Positions 44,382 to 54,002 of a stretch of 64,000 bases of DNA are shown here, one piece after another. Positions within the stretch are counted from its first letter, which is position 1; every line of letters begins with the position of its first letter. The stretch comes from Acidobacteriaceae bacterium (GTDB lineage: Bacteria > Acidobacteriota > Terriglobia > Terriglobales > Acidobacteriaceae), in assembly GCA_003134855.1 (NCBI GenBank), contig PLCS01000017.1, forward strand, positions 1-64,000. Direction: 5' to 3'. The notes beneath the pieces are model-generated. The model was given only the letters and a program-made list of their open reading frames with translations. It was not told the DNA's origin and did not search any database. The translations under genes were made by a program, and so were the position numbers.

Positions 44382-44855
44382 ATGGAACTCAACCAGAAAG
44401 TCGCTGACTTTACCCTTCAAACCGACGAGGACAAGACCGCCAGCCTCTCCAACTATGCCGGTAAGCCGGTAATCCTCTTCTTTTATCCCAGAGCGGACAC
44501 TCCCGGCTGCACCATCGAGGCCTGCGGCTTCCGCGACACTTTCAAGAAGCTCCAGGCGGCCGGCGCGGTGGTGCTGGGCATCAGCCGCGACACGCCCAGA
44601 GACCAGGCTAAATTCCGCGCCAAGTACGAGCTTCCCTACACGCTCCTAGCTGATGTAGACGAGAAAGTCTGCAATCAGTTTGGCGTGCTGAAGGAAAAGA
44701 ACATGTACGGCAAGAAAGTGTGGGGCATTGAGCGGACAACCTTTGTGATCGGCCCGGACCAGACCCTGCTGCACATCTTCCCCAAGGTTACGCCCGCGGG
44801 CCACGCGGAAGAGGTGCTGGCCCTGCTGGAAGAATGGAAGAAGGCGCACAAATAG
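44382..44855 (+). CDS. bcp: peroxiredoxin (BCP family)
   Basis: A 157-residue thiol peroxidase of the atypical 2-Cys BCP group. The peroxidatic Cys 43 and the resolving Cys 48 lie in DTPGCTIEACGFRD, the standard five-residue spacing. It reduces hydroperoxides using thioredoxin. ATG 44382 follows CGAGG; the frame runs back much further, but into the divergent gene's reverse strand. Divergent from the secreted DPDRP-motif protein (start 44276); the intergenic region is about 105 bases. The terminator at 44887-44919 ends it. Confidence 0.95.
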   Translation: MELNQKVADFTLQTDEDKTASLSNYAGKPVILFFYPRADTPGCTIEACGFRDTFKKLQAAGAVVLGISRDTPRDQAKFRAKYELPYTLLADVDEKVCNQFGVLKEKNMYGKKVWGIERTTFVIGPDQTLLHIFPKVTPAGHAEEVLALLEEWKKAHK

Positions 44856-44886
44856 GGTGCAATGGAACAACGACGCGTACAGAAAC

Positions 44887-44919
44887 GAAAGGCGCTCCCG
44901 GCTGCCGGGAGCGCCTTTC
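44887..44919 (+). terminator. bidirectional hairpin terminator
   Basis: A perfect 15-bp stem (44887-44901 with 44905-44919) with a 3-base loop lies between the convergent peroxiredoxin and TPR genes. The arms begin GAAAGG and end CCTTTC, so a short A- or T-rich end is present on either strand. Confidence 0.75.
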
Positions 44920-44941
44920 GCGGAACAAGCCGTAAGCCGGC

Positions 44942-46171
44942 TTACTTCTTCTTCTTGGTCTTATCGGGCTTGTCGGTCCCGAAGGCTGTGTTGTGGGTTT
45001 GCAAAGCCTCGGCAAGAACAGCCTTCACATCAGCGGCATAAGGGCCGGTGGGGTCCAGTTGCAGGTACTTCTGATATGCCTCCGCGCAGCCGGGAGGAAG
45101 AATCATCTTCCCACTGGCGGGGTCGATGGAGGCCTTCTGGATGAGCCCCTGGCCCTTGAGGTAGTAGGGAAGAGCCTTGGTCGGATCGGCTTTGATGGCC
45201 TCGTCGGCTGCCGCGGCCGAGGCGTCGCTGTTGCCCGCGTTCGAGAAGATCACCGCTTCGTTTTTCATATAGTTTGCCGTCCCTGGGGGATTGGCCTGGG
45301 CGGCCGAGTTATAGGCCGCATTCGCCTCTGGTACCTTGCCGGTGCGTGCATAAATCTCGCCCAGGCCGCTATAGGCAGCCCCCTGAACTTGAGGATTCGG
45401 CTTCTTCGACGCCGCATCCATCTCAATCACTTTCTTATAGTTCACTTCCGCTTCGTCGTACTTCTTCAGGCCGAGTTGCGCCTGGGCTAACTGATCCCAG
45501 AGAACGGAAGCGTCGGGCTTGGCCGCAGTGTCCCTGAGCATGAGGGTTTCGACTTCGGTGTACTTCGCGGTCTTGATCTCGGCTTCCTTGGCTTCGAGAT
45601 CCGCCCTGGAGGCGGTGGCGCCCAGGATCTGGACAGCTGACTGGTGCGCGGCATCGACGTCCTTGAAGTCCTGGTCGCAAGTCTTGAGATCGGCGTTGAG
45701 GTTCTTGATAACAGCGTTAGCTTTGAAGGCCTCGGCGTTGTGCTTCTTGAGTTCCTCAAGCTGCTTTTTCTGATCCGCAGGCAGCAGGTCGATGTACTCC
45801 TTGCGGGACATATCGATATCCTGAACTAAATCCTGGCCAGCCACGATATGCACGCTGTCGATGTGGTCGGCTTCCCTGTCGCGTGTCATCTCCGGCGTGC
45901 GGAAGACAAGCTTGTAAATGCCATGTTCGACTTCCCCTGAATATTCGCCATTTGCATTGACCGTGAAAGTGGCGATATCCGTGAGCTTGTCTGATCCGGG
46001 GCCAACGGGCTTGGTGATCAGCACAACGGTTACCGTGCCCTTGGTTTCGGGCGCCCCGGACGGATTGATTACGTGGCCGTGAATCTTGCCCGTAGTGGCG
46101 GAGGTTTGCGCAAGCATGGGCGAAAGGGCGAATGCCAGCAGGCCCAGCCAAAGTGAAAGGTTGCGTTTCAT
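44942..46171 (-). CDS. secreted TPR protein with carboxypeptidase-regulatory-like domain
   Basis: A 409-residue protein. Signal peptide residues 1-21 (SPMLAQ). Residues about 25-110 look like a carboxypeptidase-regulatory (beta-sandwich) domain with TGKIHGHVINPSGAPETKG. The rest is TPR: ASVLWDQLAQAQLGLKKYDEA, AAYSGLGEIYARTGKVPEANAAY and ALPYYLKGQGL. It ends in a basic tail, TKKKK. Likely periplasmic, acting in protein interactions; no substrate known. ATG 46171 follows AGGAG at good spacing. The same strand holds mnmE upstream, separated by 419 bases. Confidence 0.85.
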   Translation of the reverse strand: MKRNLSLWLGLLAFALSPMLAQTSATTGKIHGHVINPSGAPETKGTVTVVLITKPVGPGSDKLTDIATFTVNANGEYSGEVEHGIYKLVFRTPEMTRDREADHIDSVHIVAGQDLVQDIDMSRKEYIDLLPADQKKQLEELKKHNAEAFKANAVIKNLNADLKTCDQDFKDVDAAHQSAVQILGATASRADLEAKEAEIKTAKYTEVETLMLRDTAAKPDASVLWDQLAQAQLGLKKYDEAEVNYKKVIEMDAASKKPNPQVQGAAYSGLGEIYARTGKVPEANAAYNSAAQANPPGTANYMKNEAVIFSNAGNSDASAAAADEAIKADPTKALPYYLKGQGLIQKASIDPASGKMILPPGCAEAYQKYLQLDPTGPYAADVKAVLAEALQTHNTAFGTDKPDKTKKKK

Positions 46172-46590
46172 CTTCTTCTCCTGGGGAGCGGCGGTCACTA
46201 AGCAGCTCGCGCGCTCAAAAAAGTCGTTTGTTGCCAGCCCACATACACCGGCAGAACCCCGGCGGCCTGTTGCCTCTGAAAACCGGAGAGCCGCGGCACG
46301 GGAACCGGCTCATGGACAACGATTAAGCATAGAACTCAAGGTAAATCCCAACGGGTGCTCAGCACAAGCGCGCAAACCCGAATGCACTGCGCGCCGCGCC
46401 GCGATCAAAACTTGCGTCCGATCCGATGGGCCATGGACCCGGCAATAGAGTGTGTCTGCCTGCCTTCCGGTAGCTCGCTGGCTCACGCTATTGTATTCCA
46501 CTCCGCATGATAGCCCACCTGCCGAGCGGTTGCGTGTGGCCTGTATCACACAGCAAGTACTCCTGTACTTGCATACAACGCCTCGGAATT
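46172..46590. other. intergenic region without recognisable gene
   Basis: No frame with family resemblance and no tRNA pattern were found in this 419-base region. A short hairpin lies at 46553-46572. Confidence 0.4.
46553..46572 (-). terminator. hairpin downstream of mnmE
   Basis: A perfect 8-bp stem, GCAAGTAC (46553-46560) with GTACTTGC (46565-46572), loop TCCT, stands 19 bases after the mnmE stop. It lacks a T-run, so termination is unproven. Confidence 0.35.
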
Positions 46591-48003
46591 CTATTTCCCG
46601 ATGCAGAAGGTGGAAAAGATCAGGTTCAGAATGTCGTCGGGGGTGGTCTGTCCGGTAAGGGAGTCGAGCGCCCACAGGGCGCGGTAAAGGTCCATCAGAA
46701 TCATCTCGTGGGGGATGGAGCCGGTGCTGGCCCGCGCGGCGTCGGCCAGAGCCGAGATGGCCGCTGCGATGGCTTGCTGGTGGCGCAGGCTGGTTAACAT
46801 TCCCGGCTCGGCGGCGGCGCCGCCGGTGGCCAGGGCCAGGATGCGCTCACGCAGCGCGGGAATGCCTTCGCCGGTGAGCGCCGAGGTAGCCAGCGCGGGC
46901 ACTCCGGCGCAATCCGGCAGGGGGCGGTCAGCTTCGATCAGGTCGCTCTTGTTCACGGCCACCAGTGCGGGACGTCCCGCAACGGCTGCCAGCAGCCGGC
47001 GCTCCTCGTCATTGAGCGGTTCGGTCGCATCCAGCACGATCAGCACCAGAGCGGCGTCGGCCAGCGCCTCGCGGCTGCGGCGAATGCCCAACTGCTCGGC
47101 CTCCTGCAAATGCTCGCGCTGGCCCTCGCCCTCCCCTTCGCACTGGCCCGAACGCAGTCCGGCCGTGTCCACCAGCTCCAGCGGAATGCCGTCGAGCGAG
47201 ATGCGCTCTGTGACTGTGTCGCGCGTGGTGCCGGGGGTTGCGGTCACGATGGCGCGGTCGCGCTCCACAAGGCGGTTGAAGAGCGAGCTCTTGCCCGCGT
47301 TGGGCCGGCCCACAATCGCCAGCGTCAGCCCGTCGTGGACGATACGCCCGCGGGCAAAGGAAGCTTCGAGCGCCGTGAGCGGCGGCGTCAGCTCGCCGAT
47401 GCGGCGGGCAATCTCGGCCTGCGGCGCCACCTCCACGTCGTCCTCGGCAAAGTCGATGCCGGCTTCGAGCAGCGCAATCAACTCGACCAGCGCCTGCTTG
47501 ACCGGCCCGACCCGCCGGCTGAGCGCACCGCCCATCTGGCTGGCCGCCTGGCGTGCCTGGGTGAGCGTCTGCGCCGCAATCAGGTCGCGCACCGCCTCCG
47601 CCTGAGTGAGATCGAGTTTGCCGGCCAGAAAGGCGCGCTGCGTGAATTCGCCCGGTTCGGCCAATCGCGCGCCCAGGGCAAGTGCGCGGCCCAGCAGCAA
47701 CTCCAGCACCACCGGCGAGCCGTGCGCGGCTATTTCCACAAGATCTTCGGCAGTATAAGAGTGCGGAGCGCCAAAAAAGGTGACTACGGCCTCGTCGATG
47801 CGGGCGGCCTCTGAACTGGAGTTGTCGTCGAGCACATCGGCCAGCCGAGCCCGCGCGTGTTCCAGCGGCTGGCGAAGGCAAACCAGCTGAGCAGCGATCG
47901 ACGCGGCCTCGGGACCGCTCAAACGCACGATCCCAATACCTCCGCGCCCCGGCGGCGTGGAGATGGCGGCAATGGTGTCGGTATTCGTCTCTTGACCAGC
48001 CAT
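46591..48003 (-). CDS. mnmE: tRNA modification GTPase MnmE
   Basis: A 470-residue enzyme that acts with MnmG to add carboxymethylaminomethyl or related groups to U34 of tRNA. The N-terminal domain (DTIAAISTPPGRGGIGIVRLSG) is formyl-THF-binding; the G domain has GRPNAGKSSLFN and GTTRDTV, DTAGLR and NKSD motifs; the C-terminus FCIGK holds the essential Cys. ATG 48003 has no ribosome site; a TACACT box at 48015-48020 (minus) would give a leader of only about five bases, so initiation may be leaderless-like. It is divergent from the PadR gene. Confidence 0.97.
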   Translation of the reverse strand: MAGQETNTDTIAAISTPPGRGGIGIVRLSGPEAASIAAQLVCLRQPLEHARARLADVLDDNSSSEAARIDEAVVTFFGAPHSYTAEDLVEIAAHGSPVVLELLLGRALALGARLAEPGEFTQRAFLAGKLDLTQAEAVRDLIAAQTLTQARQAASQMGGALSRRVGPVKQALVELIALLEAGIDFAEDDVEVAPQAEIARRIGELTPPLTALEASFARGRIVHDGLTLAIVGRPNAGKSSLFNRLVERDRAIVTATPGTTRDTVTERISLDGIPLELVDTAGLRSGQCEGEGEGQREHLQEAEQLGIRRSREALADAALVLIVLDATEPLNDEERRLLAAVAGRPALVAVNKSDLIEADRPLPDCAGVPALATSALTGEGIPALRERILALATGGAAAEPGMLTSLRHQQAIAAAISALADAARASTGSIPHEMILMDLYRALWALDSLTGQTTPDDILNLIFSTFCIGK

Positions 48004-48136
48004 ACGCTGTAGATAGTGTAGAGGCTGCTCCGAATGTTGCGCGGCAGCTCAACTCCCACCAGCGTCAAGACCGTTGCCAAAGCGCATACTTCGCAAGGCC
48101 GATTTTGCCGGGAACCAAACGCAGTAGATATTCGTA

Positions 48137-48165
48137 TTGCATTCCCATAGAGGGGTGGATATACT
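48137..48165 (+). promoter_or_regulatory. promoter of the second PadR-ADOP operon
   Basis: TTGCAT (48137-48142) and TATACT (48160-48165) are separated by 17 bases. Partial inverted symmetry (ATAGAGG, CTCCTAT) surrounds the -10 and may be the PadR operator, but it is weaker than the one of the first operon. Confidence 0.65.
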
Positions 48166-48195
48166 TCTCCTATTGGTTCCAAAGAGGAGTCTGAA

Positions 48196-48537
48196 ATGGG
48201 CGAGAAAACCGATGTTTGGCAAGGCACGCTGGCGCTGATGGCGCTCAGAACGCTCGAATCCATGGGGCCGCTGCACGGCTATGGCCTGGCGCGGCGCATT
48301 GAGCAGATCAGCGGCGACCGGTTGCAGTTGAACTATGGCACGCTCTACCCGGCGCTGCTCAAGCTGGAGCAGGAGGGGTTCATCCGCTCAAGCTGGGGCC
48401 TCTCAGACAATAATCGCCGCGCCAAATACTACGAGCTGACCAAGGCGGGTGAGCGCCAGGTAAAGAAGGCCGCCGCCGAGTGGGAGCAGACCACCGCGAT
48501 CCTCGCGCGGTTCCTGACCCCGGCAGAGGAGGCGTGA
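48196..48537 (+). CDS. PadR family transcriptional regulator
   Basis: A 113-residue PadR-type repressor: TLALMALRTLESMGPLHGYGLARRIEQI with NYGTLYPALLKLEQEGFI as the winged helix and a C-terminal dimerisation helix. It is close to the first PadR in size and pattern (LYPAL and DNNRRAKY match). ATG 48196 follows AGAGGAG. Its TGA overlaps the ATG of the next gene (TGATG at 48535-48539), so the regulator and two ADOP permeases form one coupled operon. It probably responds to the same class of signal as the first. Confidence 0.93.
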   Translation: MGEKTDVWQGTLALMALRTLESMGPLHGYGLARRIEQISGDRLQLNYGTLYPALLKLEQEGFIRSSWGLSDNNRRAKYYELTKAGERQVKKAAAEWEQTTAILARFLTPAEEA

Positions 48538-51197
48538 TGCACACACTCAGAGCATTCTGGATTCGCCTCCGCGGCTTGATCGGCGCGCGTCGCAACGAGG
48601 AAGACTTCGCGGCCGAACTCGCCAGCCATGTGGAGATGCACACCGACGACGGCATCCGCGCGGGCCTAAGTCCCGAAGAAGCGCGGCGGCAAGCGCTCAT
48701 TTGCCTGGGCGGCGCGGAGCAGACCCGGCAGGCCTATCGCGAGCGCCGCGGACTGCCGTGGCTTGAGTCGCTCTTCCGCGACTTCGGTTACGCATTACGC
48801 ACACTGGGCAAGCATCGCGGCGCAACGGCCGCGGCCATACTCTCCATCGGTCTCGGTATCGGCGCCAACGCCACCATTTTCTCCATGGTCAACCGCTTCC
48901 TGCTGCGCCCCGCGCCCATGGGCGACCCCACCACCCTGCTCGCCCTCCAGACCACCCACGACGGCGACGAGTGCTGCAACAACTTCTCTTTTCCGGTCTA
49001 TACCGATATTCGCGACCAGGCTCAATCCTTCTCCGGCGTGGCCGCCTACTTCGAGTTGATTCCGGCCTCGATCACTGGCAGCGGGGAGCCGGAACGAGTC
49101 TTTGGCCAGGCGGTCACGGCCAATTTCTTTCAGGTCACGGAACTCCCAATGGTGCTGGGGCGCGGGTTTGTCACGGGCGAAGAGAGCGCGTCCGAGGTTG
49201 TGCTGGGAGCCGGTCTCTGGCAGCGCCGCTTCAACGCGGACAAGGAAATCGTCGGCAAGACAGTCACCATCTCCGGCCATGTGTTTACGGTCATCGGTGT
49301 GGTTACACCCGCCTTTCACAGCGTCGAGCAGATCCTCGGTACGGAATTTTGGGTGCCGCTCGGCAGCGCGTCCCAGCTGGCGACTGACCTCCCCTTTCAG
49401 GCTTCCCGCGGAGATCATTGGCTCGCTGTTGTGGGCCGGCTGAAGCCGGGTGTCACGCGAGCACAGGCTGCGGCAGAGTTGAACACGCTCGCCCAGCGCT
49501 TCGCCCTGGCCAATCCTAAAACCGACCAGGGGAACCGGTTCTCGTTCGATCAGGCTGGCACAATGCCGCCCCATGAGCGGAGAGGGTTGGTGCTCTTTCT
49601 GGCCGCGCTCACGGTGGTTGTGCTCCTGGTGCTGGCGATCGCCGGAGCCAACGTGGCGAATCTGCTGTTTGCCCAAGCCGCCAGCCGCCAGCGCGACATG
49701 GCCGTTCGGCTCGCCCTTGGAGCAACGCGCGCACGTTTGCAGCGGCAAATGCTCACCGAGAGCTTGCTGCTCGGGTTGGGCGGCGGCGTACTCGGCGTCG
49801 TTCTATCGCTATGGGCCACGCGGGCGCTTTCGGCACTCCACCTGCCTGCTCCGGTTCCGCTCGATTTGCGCATCAGTGTGGACTGGCGCGTACTGCTGTT
49901 TGCCCTCGCTCTAAGCGTGCTCAGCGGGCTGCTGCTTGGCGTGGCCCCTGCATGGGCCGCGTCCCGCCCGCTGCTTGCCAACGCACTCAAGGGCGAAGAT
50001 GCTCTCGCCCGTCCCGGCCGCCGCATCAGCCTGCGCAATTTCCTCGTCGTCGCACAGGTCGCCATGTCCGTCGTTCTGCTCTCCATCACCGGACTCTTTT
50101 TGCGCAGTCTGCAAAGCGCGGCCAAAATCGACATAGGCTTTCGATCGAAAGGCCTGCTGATGATGTCCGTCGATCCGCGTGTTCACGGCTATACGGCTCC
50201 TCGAACCGTCGAGTTTCTTTCCCTGTTTCAACAGCGCGTTGCCGCACTGCCCGGCGTTGTATCAGCATCTGCCACGGATAGAACGCCGCTCTCCAGCACC
50301 ACTCGCAGCGAAGATCTTCACGCCGCCGGCGTGGCTGACAAAGACAAGCACGATGTCAACGCGGAGCTCTTCATGGTGACGCCCGGCTACTTTGAAACCA
50401 TGGGCATTCCGCGTATTGCCGGCCAGGACTTTGGAGGGGAAACGGCAACGGGACCCAAAACCGCTGTCGTCAACCGCGCCTTTGCCGAGCGCGTCTTTGG
50501 CGGCGCAATCCCAATCGGCTGGCAAGTCACCAACGGCAGAACTACCTACGAGATTATCGGCGTAGTGGGCAACGTCAAGGCGCGCTCGCTGGGCGAAGAA
50601 ACCCGCCCGGTCCTCTATCGCTCACTCCAGCAGAGCATCGCAAACGATTCGTCGTTCCTCGGCTATACGCTTGTTGTTCACACCTCCGGCAATCCAGCGG
50701 CGATTGCGCAAGCAGTCCGCAGCCAGGTCCACGCGCTCGATCCCGCGATGGCCATCTTCAACGAGGAGACCATGGAGGAGCACATGCGCACCGCGTTCTT
50801 TCTGCCCCACCTTGCGGCGACTCTTTTCGGCACGTTCGGATTCATTGGCCTCGTTCTTGCCGCGGTGGGTCTTTATGGTGTGATGAGCTACGCGGTTAGC
50901 CGGCGCACGCGCGAGATCGGAATCCGCATGGCCATGGGTGCGCGACCGGGTACTGTCGAGCGACTTGTGCTGCGACAGGGGATGGCGCTTACGCTCATCG
51001 CTGTGATTCTTGGTTGGCCTGCCGCCTGGATGTTGTCCAGACTCGCTTCCAGCTTTCTCTACGGCATTCAGCCCCACGACACGATGACGTTCGCGGTAGT
51101 GCCGCTGTTTTTGGCCTCGATCGCCTTCGTAGCGTGCTGGATACCCGCACGGCGCGCGGCGTCCATCGATCCCATGCGGGCGCTGCGAACGGAATAG
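48537..51197 (+). CDS. ADOP family permease, operon member 1
   Basis: An 886-residue duplicated orphan permease. Prefix domain about residues 1-85 (EEDFAAELASHVEMHTDDGIRAG). The first FtsX loop reads RQRDMAVRLALGATRARLQRQ, the second REIGIRMAMGARPGTVERLV, so the duplication is clear. The end is RAASIDPMRALRTE, as in the downstream paralogue. ATG 48537 lies after AGGAGG; a GTG one codon upstream is possible. Followed by the next ADOP after only 10 bases. The DNA coding the prefix matches the next gene closely, while the rest has diverged. Confidence 0.93.
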   Translation: MHTLRAFWIRLRGLIGARRNEEDFAAELASHVEMHTDDGIRAGLSPEEARRQALICLGGAEQTRQAYRERRGLPWLESLFRDFGYALRTLGKHRGATAAAILSIGLGIGANATIFSMVNRFLLRPAPMGDPTTLLALQTTHDGDECCNNFSFPVYTDIRDQAQSFSGVAAYFELIPASITGSGEPERVFGQAVTANFFQVTELPMVLGRGFVTGEESASEVVLGAGLWQRRFNADKEIVGKTVTISGHVFTVIGVVTPAFHSVEQILGTEFWVPLGSASQLATDLPFQASRGDHWLAVVGRLKPGVTRAQAAAELNTLAQRFALANPKTDQGNRFSFDQAGTMPPHERRGLVLFLAALTVVVLLVLAIAGANVANLLFAQAASRQRDMAVRLALGATRARLQRQMLTESLLLGLGGGVLGVVLSLWATRALSALHLPAPVPLDLRISVDWRVLLFALALSVLSGLLLGVAPAWAASRPLLANALKGEDALARPGRRISLRNFLVVAQVAMSVVLLSITGLFLRSLQSAAKIDIGFRSKGLLMMSVDPRVHGYTAPRTVEFLSLFQQRVAALPGVVSASATDRTPLSSTTRSEDLHAAGVADKDKHDVNAELFMVTPGYFETMGIPRIAGQDFGGETATGPKTAVVNRAFAERVFGGAIPIGWQVTNGRTTYEIIGVVGNVKARSLGEETRPVLYRSLQQSIANDSSFLGYTLVVHTSGNPAAIAQAVRSQVHALDPAMAIFNEETMEEHMRTAFFLPHLAATLFGTFGFIGLVLAAVGLYGVMSYAVSRRTREIGIRMAMGARPGTVERLVLRQGMALTLIAVILGWPAAWMLSRLASSFLYGIQPHDTMTFAVVPLFLASIAFVACWIPARRAASIDPMRALRTE

Positions 51198-51207
51198 GAG
51201 ATTTCTT

Positions 51208-53844
51208 ATGCCAAAACTCAGAGCACTCTGGCTTCGAATCCTTGAAATGTTCCACCCCCGGCTCGGCGATGCAGACTTTGACGCCGAACTGGCCAGCCAC
51301 GTGGAGATGCACACCGACGACGGCATACGCGCGGGCCTGAGTCCCGAGGAAGCGCGGCGGCAAGCGCTGATTCGCCTGGGCGGCATGGAGCAGACCCGAC
51401 AGGCCTATCGCGAACGCCGCACGCTGCCCTGGCTGGAGACGCTCTGGCAGGACATTCGATTTGGCCTGCGAATCCTCTGCAAGAATCCCGGCTATACGGC
51501 CGTCGCAGTCCTCACTCTTGCGCTCGGAATTGGAGCGAACACGGCGGTCTTCATGGTGGCGCAGGCGGCTCTGCTACGTTCCTGGCCGGCCAGGGAGCCA
51601 GACCGCCTGGCCAGGCTGATCGCCACGACGCCGCAGGGCGAGGAAGACGCGTTCTCCTACCCGGACTACCGGGATTTGGCGGCGCAGAGCAGTTCGCTTG
51701 AAGGAATTCTCGCTTACTCGCGCCACGTAAAAATGCTTCGCGTGGGCGCGGAATCGCAGGCGGTGCGGGATGACCTCGTCTCCCCTAACTACTTCTCGGT
51801 GCTGGGGATCGATGCCCAGCTTGGCCGTGTTTTCTCCGCAGAGTCCCGGCCGGATAACGAACCGGGAGTCGTGATCTGCGACTCGCTCTGGCATCGTGCT
51901 TTCAACGCAGATCCATTGCTGGTGGGAAAGCAAATATGGCTTACGAACCGCGGCTACACGGTTCTGGGTATTGCGCCGCCGGGTTTTCGCGGCCTTGAGC
52001 GCGGGGTTCCCACGGACCTATGGCTCCCCGTCGCGACCGAATACTCAAGCCAGGAGCTTGCCGACCGGAAAAGCCGCGAGTTTGAGGTGCTCGGGCGTCT
52101 GCGGCCAGGTGTGACCGCCGCAGAGGCCCAGGTTGAACTCGATACCCTCGGACGCCGCCTGGCTTTGGCCTATCCTGCCATCGACAAAGCCAGGAACGTT
52201 GCCCTGATCTCAGAGCGAGAACGCCTGCGCGAAGCCATGGTGCCAACGTTGATCCTGATGACTGCCGTCGGATTGGTTCTGCTGATCTGCTGCGCCAACG
52301 TCGCCGGATTGGTACTGGCCCGCGCCGACGCAAGGCGCAAGGAGGTTGCCATGCGGCTGGCGCTGGGCGCGGGACGCCTGCGCCTGATACGCCAGTTGCT
52401 CACCGAGAGCCTCCTTCTGGCTTCGCTGGGCGCGGCGTTTGGCCTGCTTCTGGCAGCCGGGCTTCTTCGGTTGGCACCGGCGCTGATGCCTCCGTCAGAG
52501 GTTGAGATTGGGCTCGACCTGCACCTCGACGCATCGGTCCTTGCCTTTACCGCAGCCGCCGCTCTTCTGTCGGTTCTGGTCTTTGGATTGGCGCCCGCAA
52601 TTCAGCTCTCCAAGACGAGTCTCGTCTCGGCGCTCAAGGGCGAAGGGAGGGGCGCAGTGCGCGGTGTGAAGCGATGGACAATGCGCAATGCGCTGGTGCT
52701 GGGCGAGATTGCGCTGTCGGTAGTGCTGTTGACGGCCTCCGGGCTGGTGGTGCGCAGCCTGCTTTACAGCCGCTCGCTTCCTCTCGGCTTCGATCGGCAA
52801 AGGCAACTGATCTACTTCGATCTGCTTCCCGCAGTTGCCGGATATAACTCGGAGCGCAGTGCGGCCTTCTTCAACCAAGTGGAGGAGAAAGCGGCGGCGC
52901 TGCCGGGGGTCCGGCACGCAGCTCTGGAGCGGCGCGTATTGCTCTCCGATTCGGGAGGAGGAGCCGAGCAGCGGGTCTCGATTCCCGGCGTCGAGTTGCC
53001 GCAGGGCCAGCTCAACGTTCCCATCAAATTCAACGCGGTCGACGGCAACTACTTCCGCGCCATCGGAACGCGCCTGATCGAGGGACGCGAATTCACCTCC
53101 GGCGACAATCCTTTGGCTGCCAGAGTCACGGTCATCAGCCAAACCATGGCGGAACGCTTCTGGCCGGGCCAGGAGGTTCTGGGACGGCAGATCGTGGCCG
53201 ACGGGACGGCTTGCCAGATCGTGGGCGTTGTCGAGGACGCGAAGATCAACAGCATCCACGAAACCCCGGAACCCTATATGTACTTCCCGTTTGCGCAGAT
53301 GCCCAGCGACTATAGCACGCTCATCGTCGAGGCGGAGAGCAACCCCAAGGCCCTGACGGCAAGAATGCTGAGCGAGATTCAGCGAGTGGATCGCAATGTG
53401 CCTGTCTCGGTTCGCACCGTGCACTATCTGATGAAACAGGCCTTCTGGGACGACCAGATGGCCGCGGGCTTTGTGGGAGCTCTTGGATTGCTGGGAATCT
53501 TCCTCGGAGCCATAGGACTCTATGGCGTAGTTGCCTTCACAGTGAACCGGCGCAGCCGCGAAATCGGCATCCGCATGGCTCTGGGCGCCGAGCGCCGGGA
53601 TATATTGCGGCTGGTGCTCGGCCAGGGACTGACGCTTGCCGCAATTGGAGCGGGAATCGGTCTTGTGGCGTCGCTCGCGGCCATGCGGCTGCTATCGACC
53701 ATGCTCTATGGCGTCAGGCCCACCGATCCGCTTACTTTTGCCGGCAGCTCGGCTCTGGCGATCTTGGTGGCTCTGGCGGCCAGTTGGATTCCCGCCCGCC
53801 GCGCGGCATCCATCGATCCGATGCAGTCGCTGCGGACGGAGTAG
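51208..53844 (+). CDS. ADOP family permease, operon member 2
   Basis: An 878-residue paralogue of the previous gene: prefix domain (DADFDAELASHVEMHTDDGIRAG), first FtsX loop KEVAMRLALGAGRLRLIRQ and second REIGIRMALGAERRDILR, C-terminal SIDPMQSLRTE. ATG 51208 follows AGGAG at good spacing. Tandem ADOP genes may form a heterodimeric permease, which is inference. The intergenic gap of 10 bases indicates co-transcription. No ATPase follows; a terminator lies at 53931-53962. Confidence 0.93.
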   Translation: MPKLRALWLRILEMFHPRLGDADFDAELASHVEMHTDDGIRAGLSPEEARRQALIRLGGMEQTRQAYRERRTLPWLETLWQDIRFGLRILCKNPGYTAVAVLTLALGIGANTAVFMVAQAALLRSWPAREPDRLARLIATTPQGEEDAFSYPDYRDLAAQSSSLEGILAYSRHVKMLRVGAESQAVRDDLVSPNYFSVLGIDAQLGRVFSAESRPDNEPGVVICDSLWHRAFNADPLLVGKQIWLTNRGYTVLGIAPPGFRGLERGVPTDLWLPVATEYSSQELADRKSREFEVLGRLRPGVTAAEAQVELDTLGRRLALAYPAIDKARNVALISERERLREAMVPTLILMTAVGLVLLICCANVAGLVLARADARRKEVAMRLALGAGRLRLIRQLLTESLLLASLGAAFGLLLAAGLLRLAPALMPPSEVEIGLDLHLDASVLAFTAAAALLSVLVFGLAPAIQLSKTSLVSALKGEGRGAVRGVKRWTMRNALVLGEIALSVVLLTASGLVVRSLLYSRSLPLGFDRQRQLIYFDLLPAVAGYNSERSAAFFNQVEEKAAALPGVRHAALERRVLLSDSGGGAEQRVSIPGVELPQGQLNVPIKFNAVDGNYFRAIGTRLIEGREFTSGDNPLAARVTVISQTMAERFWPGQEVLGRQIVADGTACQIVGVVEDAKINSIHETPEPYMYFPFAQMPSDYSTLIVEAESNPKALTARMLSEIQRVDRNVPVSVRTVHYLMKQAFWDDQMAAGFVGALGLLGIFLGAIGLYGVVAFTVNRRSREIGIRMALGAERRDILRLVLGQGLTLAAIGAGIGLVASLAAMRLLSTMLYGVRPTDPLTFAGSSALAILVALAASWIPARRAASIDPMQSLRTE

Positions 53845-53930
53845 CAGTGCGCGCGGAAGAAAGCCGCTCCGGCAGAGCAGGCAGATTGAGTGCTTCCGGG
53901 AGCAACGGGTTGGCTCGATGGGCACAAATA

Positions 53931-53962
53931 CAAAGGGGAAGAGCCTAAGCTCCTCCCCTTTG
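53931..53962 (+). terminator. terminator between ADOP operon and HU gene
   Basis: A 14-bp stem with one mismatch (53931-53944 with 53949-53962) around CTAA, with AAAGGGGA / CCCCTTT arms. It lies between convergent genes (plus ADOP, minus HU), so it probably serves both. Confidence 0.65.
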
Positions 53963-54002
53963 CTGTCCGCAGTCCAGGGTATGATTCTGGTCCGAAGCGA
54001 AA

